A DNA stretch of 64,000 bases from Hydrogenovibrio sp. JE_KL2 (lineage in GTDB: Bacteria; Pseudomonadota; Gammaproteobacteria; Thiomicrospirales; Thiomicrospiraceae). Every line of letters begins with the position of its first letter. Within the stretch, counting starts at the first letter, position 1. The position numbers and the translations under genes were made by a program. The stretch covers positions 62,001 to 126,000 of the forward strand of contig NZ_WBJR01000005.1 in the NCBI RefSeq assembly GCF_009296185.1, in the 5' to 3' direction. A model generated the notes under the pieces. The model saw only the letters and a list, made by a program, of their open reading frames with translations, was not told the origin of the DNA and did no database searches. Positions 25,931-33,552 of this stretch are shown piece by piece.

Positions 25931-26326
25931 ATGATTGTAAGAAATTTATACGACGATATTATCGGAACCGAAGCGGATGTAGATGGCGGACAATGGGTCA
26001 GCCGCCGCTTGTTGCTGGGCAAAGATGGAATGGGATTCTCTTTCCATGACACCATCATCAAAGAAGGTGAGGTTTGCCATTTTTGGTACAAAAACCACCT
26101 TGAAGCGGTGTATTGCATTGCTGGTGAAGGCGAAATCTACGACAAGGCGACCGGTATCACCCACCCGATTCGTGAAGGAACCATCTATGCATTGAACGAG
26201 CATGATCGTCATATCCTTAGCGCCAACAAAGGCACCGAGCTGCGTTTGGTGTGTGCATTTAACCCGCCGGTCACAGGGCGTGAAACCCACGACGAAGATG
26301 GTTCTTATACTTTGGTGAAGGAATAA
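25931..26326 (+). CDS. ectC: Ectoine synthase EctC
   Basis: 131 residues, a cupin enzyme cyclising N-gamma-acetyl-diaminobutyrate to ectoine. The N-terminal MIVRNLYDDIIGTEADVDGG and VCHFWYKNHLEAVYCIAGEGE are diagnostic. A GGAG site lies seven bases before the ATG. Ectoine hydroxylase (ectD) is not present nearby, so ectoine itself is the expected solute. Confidence 0.97.
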   Translation: MIVRNLYDDIIGTEADVDGGQWVSRRLLLGKDGMGFSFHDTIIKEGEVCHFWYKNHLEAVYCIAGEGEIYDKATGITHPIREGTIYALNEHDRHILSANKGTELRLVCAFNPPVTGRETHDEDGSYTLVKE

Positions 26327-26335
26327 GTTATCGCC

Positions 26336-27814
26336 ATGCAGCATAAGAATGAGCAGGGAAAACCTGTTGATAGAACATTGAGCGTCGAGAAAATCGGCGG
26401 AACCTCCATGAGCGACTATCAAGCGGTTAGGGACAATATCGTTTTCTATCCGCAAAGCCCGTATCGACGTATTCTGGTCGTGTCCGCCTATGGCGGCATG
26501 ACCAACGATTTGTTGGAGCACAAGAAAACCGGGCAACCGGGTGTTTACGGGTTGTTTGCGCACAATGACGAGAGTGATGATGGTTCAGAGCACTCCTGGC
26601 GCGAAGCTTTGCGAGACCTATCGGCAAAGATGCAACAGTTCAACGAAGAGCTGTTTACCACGGACGACATGAAAGCGGCAGCAAACTGCTTTATCTCCGA
26701 GCGTATCGATCACACCGAGAAGTTGTTGATGCACTTGCAGAACCTTTGTCACCATGGGCATTTCTCGTTGGAAGACCATTTGCTGACGGTACGTGAACTC
26801 TTGGCAAGTATCGGTGAAGCGCACAGTGCGTGGAATCTGACACAGCTTTTGAAAGCGGAAGGTGTCAATGCGGTGTGGATTGATTTAACCGGTTGGCAGG
26901 ACGATGAAAAACTGCCATTGGATGAAGTGATTCACAACAAGCTGTGCCACCTTAATTATGACGAAGTGCTGCCGATTGTGACGGGCTATGCCCACTGCGA
27001 AGAGGATTTGATGAACACCTTTGACCGCGGCTACAGCGAAATGACGTTTAGTCGCATTGCGGTGTTGTGTCAGGCGACGCAAGCGGTCATTCATAAGGAA
27101 TATCACTTGAGTAGTGCCGACCCGCGTTTGGTGGGAGAAGAGCAAGCGGTTCCAATCGGCAAAACCAACTATGACATCGCCGACCAGTTGGCGAACCTCG
27201 GCATGGAAGCGATTCACCCCAAAGCGGCAAAAGGGTTGCGACAAGCGCAGATTCCTTTGTTGATTAAAAACACCTTCGAGCCGGAGCACCACGGCACCAT
27301 TATTCGCGAAGACTACGTGAGCAAGTTCCCACAGGTTGAGATTATCGCCGGTAGGCAGAACCTGATTGCGGTAGAGGTCTTTGACGCCGAAATGATGGGG
27401 CAGCAGACCGACTATGAGCAAGCCATTTGGGAAATCACCAAACGCCTCAGGTGCCAGGTGCTGACCAAAGATTTCAACGCCAACACCATCACCCTGTATC
27501 TGCAAGCATCTTTGCGCAAAGCCAAACGACTTGCCGGGCAATTGGAAGCACGTTTACCGACCGCCAAGATTTCCACCAGCAAAGTCTCATTGGTGTCGGC
27601 AATGGGGAGTGATATGCGCATCAAGGGACTGTTGGCGCAAGCAGTACAGACGCTATTTGAGGCGGGTATCAATATTCAAGCGTTGCATCAAAACCTCAGA
27701 CAGGTGGAAATGCAGTTTTTCGTCAAGGAACAAGATTACGAACGCGCGGTTAAACGCCTGCACGCCAGCCTAATCGAAGTTCATAACCATGGAAAAGCGA
27801 TATGGGAACACTAA
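26336..27814 (+). CDS. ask: Ectoine-pathway aspartokinase (Ask_Ect)
   Basis: 492 residues. The aspartokinase domain starts VEKIGGTSMSDYQAV (K-x-GGTS substrate motif), with FDRGYSEMTF and SSADPRLVGEEQ further on, and ACT-like domains at the C-terminus. The specialised aspartokinase of ectoine operons supplies aspartyl phosphate free of lysine/threonine feedback. It follows ectC by nine bases. Its TAA stop lies exactly in the TAAA target duplication of a MITE. Confidence 0.94.
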   Translation: MQHKNEQGKPVDRTLSVEKIGGTSMSDYQAVRDNIVFYPQSPYRRILVVSAYGGMTNDLLEHKKTGQPGVYGLFAHNDESDDGSEHSWREALRDLSAKMQQFNEELFTTDDMKAAANCFISERIDHTEKLLMHLQNLCHHGHFSLEDHLLTVRELLASIGEAHSAWNLTQLLKAEGVNAVWIDLTGWQDDEKLPLDEVIHNKLCHLNYDEVLPIVTGYAHCEEDLMNTFDRGYSEMTFSRIAVLCQATQAVIHKEYHLSSADPRLVGEEQAVPIGKTNYDIADQLANLGMEAIHPKAAKGLRQAQIPLLIKNTFEPEHHGTIIREDYVSKFPQVEIIAGRQNLIAVEVFDAEMMGQQTDYEQAIWEITKRLRCQVLTKDFNANTITLYLQASLRKAKRLAGQLEARLPTAKISTSKVSLVSAMGSDMRIKGLLAQAVQTLFEAGINIQALHQNLRQVEMQFFVKEQDYERAVKRLHASLIEVHNHGKAIWEH

Positions 27815-27815
27815 A

Positions 27816-28006
27816 GGGTACCTCTAATAACCCACGATGGATTCTGGCAATGCCAAATTTGACTAAGCCCCTACGGGGGGTGCTTAAACGCCACTTCTTC
27901 GGTGTTGTGCGCCTTGACCTTAGAATGACTAAGGTCGGCGACGCACGCCTAGAAGAAGTCACCTTTAAGCCCCGCAGAATCTCATCGGGGGTTATTCGAA
28001 GTACCC
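27816..28006. mobile_element. 191-bp MITE inserted at the aspartokinase stop codon
   Basis: Left end GGGTACCTCTAATAACCC and right end GGGTTATTCGAAGTACCC are imperfect inverted repeats, flanked on both sides by TAAA (27812-27815 and 28007-28010). The interior is an imperfect long palindrome: TTAAACGCCACTTCTTC opposes GAAGAAGTCACCTTTAA, and TGCGCCTTGACCTTA opposes TAAGGTCGGCGACGCA. No transposase is encoded, so this is a non-autonomous element that depends on an IS elsewhere. Confidence 0.8.
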
Positions 28007-28908
28007 TAAAGAAAATCTGCCAGGTTGGGGGGGTACTCGCTTTGTTGCTGATGGCTCAACCCGTGTTTGCCGCGGATACCGCCGCTAAGCCAGAGGCGTC
28101 TCAGGAAGCCAAGATGAAGCAAGCCGTCGATAAGCTCAAGGCGCCTTTATATACGCCGTTTATCGAACGCTATGTCTTGGATGATCTCAAGCAGTTGCGT
28201 ATAGATATGAATCACTTGCAGGTCAGTATGACCAAGCAAGTGACCGATCGGGAGTTGACCGCGACCAATCGTGCCGTGTCCTATGCCACCGATACCGTTA
28301 CCTACTTCTTTTACCTGATTGCCGGAATCAGTTCCGTGTTGTTATTGGTGGGGTGGACCTCCCTGAAGGATGTTAAAGAGCGTGTTCATAATTTTGCCGA
28401 CACCAAGGTGAATAAAGTGATTTCCGAATATGAGCAACGGTTGGCAAAACTTGAAGAAGAATTGAATCATAAATCCGTTGGTATTCAGAGCGCCCAGAAA
28501 CGTCTCACGCGTTATGAAGATATTCACAGTCTCTGGTTGAAAGCGGCACAGGAGCAAGTACCGACCAGACGTCTGGATTTGTATGATCAGATTCTACGCT
28601 TAGATCGCGACAATGCCGAAGCCTTGACCTACAAAGCCGATGTGGTGCTGGAGATGAATGAACCGCAATGGGCAATCAACCTCTGCCAGCAAGCATTGGA
28701 AATCGATCCAGACAACTCTCATGCGTTTTATCAATTGGCAGGGGCTTATGCGTTGCTGAACCAACCGCATGATGCCATCGTCAATTTGGAGCTGTCTTTA
28801 AAAGACACGGAAGGCATGGTCGATCAAGTGTTGAAAGATCCTGTTTTCGAAGGTCTGGCGGAAAACCCTGAATTCCAAGAGTTGTTGAAACGAAAAGGGG
28901 TCGTTTGA
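27925..28908 (+). CDS. TPR-containing envelope protein whose 5' end lies in a MITE
   Basis: The frame is open from 27802, but everything before about 28007 is MITE sequence. The nearest ATG is 27925, inside the MITE; no good start exists between the MITE and the signal-like stretch VLALLLMAQPVFA. The mature part has a membrane helix (TYFFYLIAGISSVLLLVGW), a coiled coil (about RVHNFADTKVNKVISEYEQRL) and TPR-like repeats (ALEIDPDNSHAFYQLAGAYALL). The original start was probably lost or replaced by the insertion, so expression is uncertain. Function unknown; a scaffold in the envelope is the most I would say. Confidence 0.6.
   Translation: MTKVGDARLEEVTFKPRRISSGVIRSTLKKICQVGGVLALLLMAQPVFAADTAAKPEASQEAKMKQAVDKLKAPLYTPFIERYVLDDLKQLRIDMNHLQVSMTKQVTDRELTATNRAVSYATDTVTYFFYLIAGISSVLLLVGWTSLKDVKERVHNFADTKVNKVISEYEQRLAKLEEELNHKSVGIQSAQKRLTRYEDIHSLWLKAAQEQVPTRRLDLYDQILRLDRDNAEALTYKADVVLEMNEPQWAINLCQQALEIDPDNSHAFYQLAGAYALLNQPHDAIVNLELSLKDTEGMVDQVLKDPVFEGLAENPEFQELLKRKGVV
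28012..28030 (+). repeat. Dispersed 19-bp motif inside the TPR gene
   Basis: An exact copy starting one base after the MITE's TAAA. It encodes KICQVG in the signal-like region of the TPR protein. Confidence 0.9.
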
Positions 28909-28951
28909 TGAAATATCTACAGGGAAAACACCTAATCGGATGGTTCATTAA

Positions 28952-30391
28952 ATGATTCTGATGACTTTTCTTGGCTTTCTGTTGCTGTTTTTCCTGATAG
29001 GGGTTTCCAGCTATTTTTTCTCCCATAAAACCACCTCGGATTATTTGGTGGCGGGTAAAAGTGTTTCTCCCGCTTTGGTCGGGCTATCGGCTATCGCCAC
29101 CAACAATAGCGGGTTCATGTTTATCGGAATGATCGGTGCAACCTATACCATGGGCTTGTCATCCATGTGGTTGATGGTCGGTTGGATTTTTGGGGATTTC
29201 ATCGCCCAGAAACTGGCAGTGAAACAGATTCAGCGTCACGCTCAGGCAGATAGTGTACATTCTTTTGGTGGCCTCATCGTACACTGGTTGGTAAGGGAGT
29301 CTGCGGGTAAAACCTCATTGGCGCAGGCTTTTCGGCTTCGTCAATTAATCGGTATTCTGACGTTGGTATTTCTGGTGGTGTATGCCGCCGCGCAATTAAA
29401 AGCCGGCACGAAAGCCACTCAGGTACTGCTCGGCTGGTCTCCTGAAACCGGTATCTATCTCGCGGCGATGATTATTTTCGTCTACAGTTTGATGGGCGGA
29501 TTGCGGGCATCGATATGGACAGATGTCGCTCAGTCAATCGTGATGCTGTTCGGCATGGCCTCCTTGGCGGTATTCGGTATCCTGGCGCTGATGTCTTCTG
29601 AGCAAAGCGTGTGGCAACAACTGGTCAATGCCGCGCCTCATTATATGAACTGGCTGCCATCGGATATGACATCCACGGCAGCCATTTTGTTTGTCATCGG
29701 CTGGATTTTCGGCGGTATGGGGGTGATCGGACAACCGCAAATCGTCATAAGGTTTATGACGTTACACCCGGAACGCACACCGGGTGAGATGCAGGCATAC
29801 TACTATGCCTGGTTCGTCACTTTTTACAGTTTAACGGTTCTGGTTGGGCTGCTAAGCCGCCTACTGATTCCCGTGACCGCAGGCTTTGATGCAGAAACCG
29901 CTTTGCCGACGTTGGCTACCGAGTTGATGCCTAAGGTTTTTGCCGGGTTGATACTGGCGGCGTTGTTTGCCGCAACCATGTCTACCGTCGATTCATTGGT
30001 GCTTTCCTGCTCGGCAGCCTTAACACGTGACTTGACCCGGAAGCCCACGCAAAGTTTGTATTTCACTAAGTTTGCGACCTTTACTATCCTGACAGTGGCG
30101 GTTTTGATTGCCATTTCCAACAATCAAACCGTGTTCAAAATGGTGTTGGATGCTTGGGGACTACTCGGTTCAGCCTTCGGTCCATTGATTATCTGGCTGT
30201 CACTTGATAAGCGGGTAACGCAGAATCAGGCAATATTGATGATTTTGTCCGGCATTACCGTATTTGTTCTGTTTTCTTATTTTGATTGGATGTCAGAAGT
30301 CTATCCGGTTGCATTTGGGATGCTCGCAGGTCTGGTTGCGGCATGGCTGAGTTCTGCGGCTCTAAGCCTTCAAAAGCAAGCAAGCCGCTAA
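28952..30391 (+). CDS. Sodium:solute symporter (SSS/PutP family)
   Basis: 479 residues with about 13 hydrophobic segments. SSS landmarks: SDYLVAGKSVSPALVGLSAIATNNSGFMFIG near the N-terminus and GMGVIGQPQIVIRFM in the middle, both typical of PutP-like Na+/proline symporters. It sits 43 bp after the TPR gene and downstream of the ectoine operon, which suggests uptake of proline or another compatible solute. The substrate cannot be fixed from sequence alone. Confidence 0.88.
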   Translation: MILMTFLGFLLLFFLIGVSSYFFSHKTTSDYLVAGKSVSPALVGLSAIATNNSGFMFIGMIGATYTMGLSSMWLMVGWIFGDFIAQKLAVKQIQRHAQADSVHSFGGLIVHWLVRESAGKTSLAQAFRLRQLIGILTLVFLVVYAAAQLKAGTKATQVLLGWSPETGIYLAAMIIFVYSLMGGLRASIWTDVAQSIVMLFGMASLAVFGILALMSSEQSVWQQLVNAAPHYMNWLPSDMTSTAAILFVIGWIFGGMGVIGQPQIVIRFMTLHPERTPGEMQAYYYAWFVTFYSLTVLVGLLSRLLIPVTAGFDAETALPTLATELMPKVFAGLILAALFAATMSTVDSLVLSCSAALTRDLTRKPTQSLYFTKFATFTILTVAVLIAISNNQTVFKMVLDAWGLLGSAFGPLIIWLSLDKRVTQNQAILMILSGITVFVLFSYFDWMSEVYPVAFGMLAGLVAAWLSSAALSLQKQASR

Positions 30392-30672
30392 AAAATTTTT
30401 AACAACCCTGTTTGTGTTTAGACGGCGGCGCTGGTTACTTGGCTAAAGAATGCTTGCTAGTGTGAAAATAACTAACAAGCGTTAGAAAAGAGTTTGAAAA
30501 AAAGGGTCGTCTCGTTGTAAACTTGCCACCTAGGTGTTGAATGAAGGGAGTCGTTTGAATCACCGCTTCGTCCATGAAAACAAGGTTTTATGGAGTTTGC
30601 TGTTTGAGCATATTCCTATAAAACGTAACGTAGACTACGTTACGTTGGCACATAATTGACAAAGGTGGAGAT
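30392..30672. promoter_or_regulatory. Intergenic region with a 25-bp perfect palindrome (30622-30646)
   Basis: AACGTAACGTAG and CTACGTTACGTT flank one central A at 30622-30646, 26 bp before the thioredoxin start. The arms are perfect and AT/GC mixed, and there is no T tract, so an operator is more likely than a terminator. A second, imperfect inverted repeat, GCTTGCTAGT / ACTAACAAGC (30452-30461, 30471-30480), lies after the symporter gene and may terminate it. Confidence 0.7.
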
Positions 30673-31215
30673 ATGACAAAGTGGTTAAAAGTTTCCGTAC
30701 GTAAGCTGTTTGTACTCAGTGGTTTATTGTTGGTTTTATCTCCGACTTACGTCCAAGCCGCCGATTTTTTCGACGAGACTTTCGGTAACCTGCAAGAAGA
30801 GTTGGATAACGCCAAAGAATCCGGTAAACAGGGTATCTTCTTATTTTTCCAAATGAATGATTGTCCGTTTTGTCACCGCATGGAAAATACCATCCTGAAC
30901 CAACCAGACGTCATTGCCTACTATAAAAAACATTTCCTGAACTTCTCTATTGATATCGAAGGGTCAAACGAAATGACCGACTTTGATGGTACCACTGGGA
31001 CGGCGCAAGAACTTTCCGAGAAAAAATACCGTGTCAGAGCAACGCCTGTGTTGATGTTCGTTGACCTTAAAGGGAAACGAATTTTGCGATACACAGGGCC
31101 AACCCGTACCAAACAAGAGTTTATGTTGATGGGGAAATTCATTGTCGATGGCGCTTACAAAACCACGAAATTCACCCGTTATAAAAGAGAGCATATGAAG
31201 CCTATTGCACCTTAA
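30673..31215 (+). CDS. Periplasmic thioredoxin-fold protein (SoxW/DsbD-gamma-like)
   Basis: 180 residues with a signal peptide (LFVLSGLLLVLSPTYVQA) and a thioredoxin fold: redox motif QMNDCPFCHRMENTIL, then the cis-proline loop RVRATPVLMFVDLKGK. It resembles SoxW-type periplasmic thioredoxins of sulfur oxidisers. It is the first gene of a three-gene unit with a TolC-type protein and a short adaptor, directly behind a palindrome. A GGTGGAG ribosome site is present. Confidence 0.87.
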   Translation: MTKWLKVSVRKLFVLSGLLLVLSPTYVQAADFFDETFGNLQEELDNAKESGKQGIFLFFQMNDCPFCHRMENTILNQPDVIAYYKKHFLNFSIDIEGSNEMTDFDGTTGTAQELSEKKYRVRATPVLMFVDLKGKRILRYTGPTRTKQEFMLMGKFIVDGAYKTTKFTRYKREHMKPIAP

Positions 31216-31228
31216 TTTGGGGATAATT

Positions 31229-32629
31229 ATGGGTTTCTATCAAAACATTCTTGCGGCCGATTATCTAAAGTTAAAGCCATCTCTGTTTTGTTTGGCAATG
31301 TCTGTCGGCATGACGACAAGCGTCATGGCGGCAGAGGCTACTACGCCACCTCCGCAAGCGCCTGCTGCATCATCTCAGCAGGCGGATGCCAAGCCAGTCT
31401 CGGTGCAATCTCAAACTACCTTGCCGGAACCGCTGACATTGGAAAGTGTCGTTGAACTCCCGCATAGCGTCAGTCCTCAAGTATTGTTAAGCAAGGCTAA
31501 GCAGCAGGAAGCCTTTGCCAAATACCAACAACAAAAAGCAGATGATGGCGTCGAGCTGGATTTAATGGGTAGACTTGGTTGGCGCGAGTATGCAGACCAT
31601 ACCGAAGACAACCATCTTTTGGCGTTGCATGTTGGTAAACAACTCTATGATTTCGGTAAAACAGAGGCTGCGCAGGCTTCTCAACTCAATTTATCTGATG
31701 CCGAATCCGAGTTGCTTCAAGATCAAAGCATTCAATTCCAACTGCGATTGATGCAAAGCTTTTTCAATGTCATTCTGGCGGACTATCAGTATCGCGTTGA
31801 TAATGAGGATATGGCGACGGTTTATGTCACCATGGACAAAGCGCGTGACCGCCATGAGTTGGGGCAAATTTCTGATGTTGAATTCAGCCGCCTTGAAGCA
31901 AACTATGAAAAGTCTTATGTCAAACGTATGAAAGCCGAGTTTGACCAAAGACAAACGCGTACCAGTCTCGCCAACCTGGTCGGGCAACCTCAAAACCTGC
32001 CGGATAAATTGACGTTTCCTGACTTGAAAGGCTTGTTGAAACGTTCTTTGAAGCCACTTGAGGAATACCAAAAAGAAGCGTTGGAAAACAATCTTCAGCT
32101 AAAAAGTATGCAGCTTAAACTGAAGGCGGCGAATTACCAGTTGGAAAGTCAGGATGCCGATGACAAACCCAGTTTCCGAGTTGATGCTTGGGGCGGGAAA
32201 TTGTCGACCTATGAATATAAAAGAGAGGGGCGCTGGCGTTTTGATTTGAGCATGGACTATCCTTTGTACGATAGTGGTAGCCAGTCAGCCAAAATGAGTG
32301 AGGCCAGAGCCAAAGTTCAGCAGGCACAAGCCGAGTTGAAGGCGATGGAGCAGTCCTTGCGTGACCAAGTGGCGGAAGTCTACTTCAAACTGCAACTCAA
32401 TAAAGCACAGCGCAAACAGAATGCGGCATTCTCAAATTATGCAGATTTGTATTTGGACTATAGCCGAGGGCTTTACGAAAACGAAGCCAAGACCGACTTG
32501 GGTGACTCCATGGTACGTTTGTCGGAAGCCAGTTATCAAAACATTATGACGACTTTCCAATATACGTTGGACTGGGCGAAACTGGATTATCTGACAGGGA
32601 AACCTGTAGACCTCGACAAATACCGTTAA
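31229..32629 (+). CDS. TolC-family outer-membrane factor
   Basis: 466 residues from the ATG at 31229 (GGGGA upstream). Signal region, a Pro/Ala/Gln-rich stretch, then two long coiled-coil repeats as in TolC channels: LPHSVSPQVLLSKAKQQEAFAKYQQQ and later ENNLQLKSMQLKLKAANYQLE, with LHVGKQLYDFGKTEAAQ and SMDYPLYDSGSQSAKMSEA marking the barrel strands. It follows the thioredoxin gene by 13 bp and precedes a short HlyD-like adaptor. No inner-membrane pump is encoded in the unit. Confidence 0.87.
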   Translation: MGFYQNILAADYLKLKPSLFCLAMSVGMTTSVMAAEATTPPPQAPAASSQQADAKPVSVQSQTTLPEPLTLESVVELPHSVSPQVLLSKAKQQEAFAKYQQQKADDGVELDLMGRLGWREYADHTEDNHLLALHVGKQLYDFGKTEAAQASQLNLSDAESELLQDQSIQFQLRLMQSFFNVILADYQYRVDNEDMATVYVTMDKARDRHELGQISDVEFSRLEANYEKSYVKRMKAEFDQRQTRTSLANLVGQPQNLPDKLTFPDLKGLLKRSLKPLEEYQKEALENNLQLKSMQLKLKAANYQLESQDADDKPSFRVDAWGGKLSTYEYKREGRWRFDLSMDYPLYDSGSQSAKMSEARAKVQQAQAELKAMEQSLRDQVAEVYFKLQLNKAQRKQNAAFSNYADLYLDYSRGLYENEAKTDLGDSMVRLSEASYQNIMTTFQYTLDWAKLDYLTGKPVDLDKYR

Positions 32630-32672
32630 GAATCAGACAGCTCAAATGGGCAAATGAACAAAGGATCTTTCT

Positions 32673-33191
32673 ATGAAAGTGTTTAACCATCCATTATTGA
32701 AAATCTTGACCTGGTCCGCCTTTATTTGGGCAGGGTTTACGTTTTCGGCACAGGCTCAGACCGTTAAAATCGGTGCTTTGGTCGCCGGGCAGGTGATTGA
32801 GGTTCATGTCAAGGAAGGTCAGCATGTCAAAAAAGGGCAGCTGCTGATGAAGATAGACGACACGCGCTATCAGGCAAAATTACGTTCAATGGAAGCTTCT
32901 CTGCAAATGGCAAAATTGAAGCTGGCGGACCAGAAAATCAATTTGGATCAGGCGTTGGATTTGTATGACCGTACGGTAACGGCAACGCGTGAGCGTGATG
33001 CTGCTCAGTTAGCCTATGACTTAGCCAATCAAACCTTTGAGAAAGCCAAAGCCGATTTGGCATATTATCAAGCTTGGGCTAGATACTTCGTTATCAAGGC
33101 GCCAGTAAGTGGCCGCATCAAGAAAATCGACGCCCCCACAGGCACGACAGTTTACAAAGAAAACACGCCTCTTATCCAAATCGAACGTTAA
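32673..33191 (+). CDS. Very short HlyD/AcrA-like periplasmic adaptor
   Basis: 172 residues, about half the usual adaptor length. Signal peptide ending FSAQA, a lipoyl half-motif (GQVIEVHVKEGQHVKKGQLLMKIDD), one alpha-helical hairpin (YQAKLRSMEAS to KAKADLAYYQAWA), and the second lipoyl half (FVIKAPVSGRIKKIDAPTGT) ending in LIQIER. The beta-barrel and membrane-proximal domains are missing, so it could dock to the TolC protein but not in the usual way to an RND or ABC pump. The stop is clean; there is no sign of a frameshift. Confidence 0.82.
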   Translation: MKVFNHPLLKILTWSAFIWAGFTFSAQAQTVKIGALVAGQVIEVHVKEGQHVKKGQLLMKIDDTRYQAKLRSMEASLQMAKLKLADQKINLDQALDLYDRTVTATRERDAAQLAYDLANQTFEKAKADLAYYQAWARYFVIKAPVSGRIKKIDAPTGTTVYKENTPLIQIER

Positions 33192-33552
33192 AACCTTCTC
33201 TCTACATACCTAAGGGTTTGTCGTGTTCTGTTTAGCACGGCAGGCCGCCATTCTTTCATCATTATTAAGTCACAATCTATTCATTAATATTGACCGGACT
33301 CTATGTAAAAGTTGGCTTAAATCCCGAGTAATCCCCTGTTTTTACTCAGGTTATTGATCGCAACTGCTAATCATAGGGTTAATTTTTCAAGCAAACGTTG
33401 ATAGCGTATAAATTCTTTTTGGCTTAAATCTAATGAATTTTACTAAGTAGTCTTTTATACTGATTCAGTTAGACAGGATGTTTAATTGACCTAACAGAGG
33501 GGTTGCAAAAGGATTGCAGGAAATTAATTGAGTATAAAAAACGGAGAAACAG
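33192..33552. other. Intergenic region upstream of the chemoreceptor gene
   Basis: About 360 bp, AT-rich, no gene seen. It presumably contains the receptor promoter; I could not pick out a clear operator or a strong terminator. Confidence 0.5.

Noticed and set aside
27802-27924. MITE-encoded N-terminal extension of the TPR protein as a genuine domain
   Set aside because: It is encoded by an imperfect palindrome of mobile DNA, so it is a by-product of insertion rather than evolved sequence.
31971-31995. Weak match CCAACCTGG in the TolC gene
   Set aside because: Only nine bases match; the AT-rich end is absent. Expected by chance.
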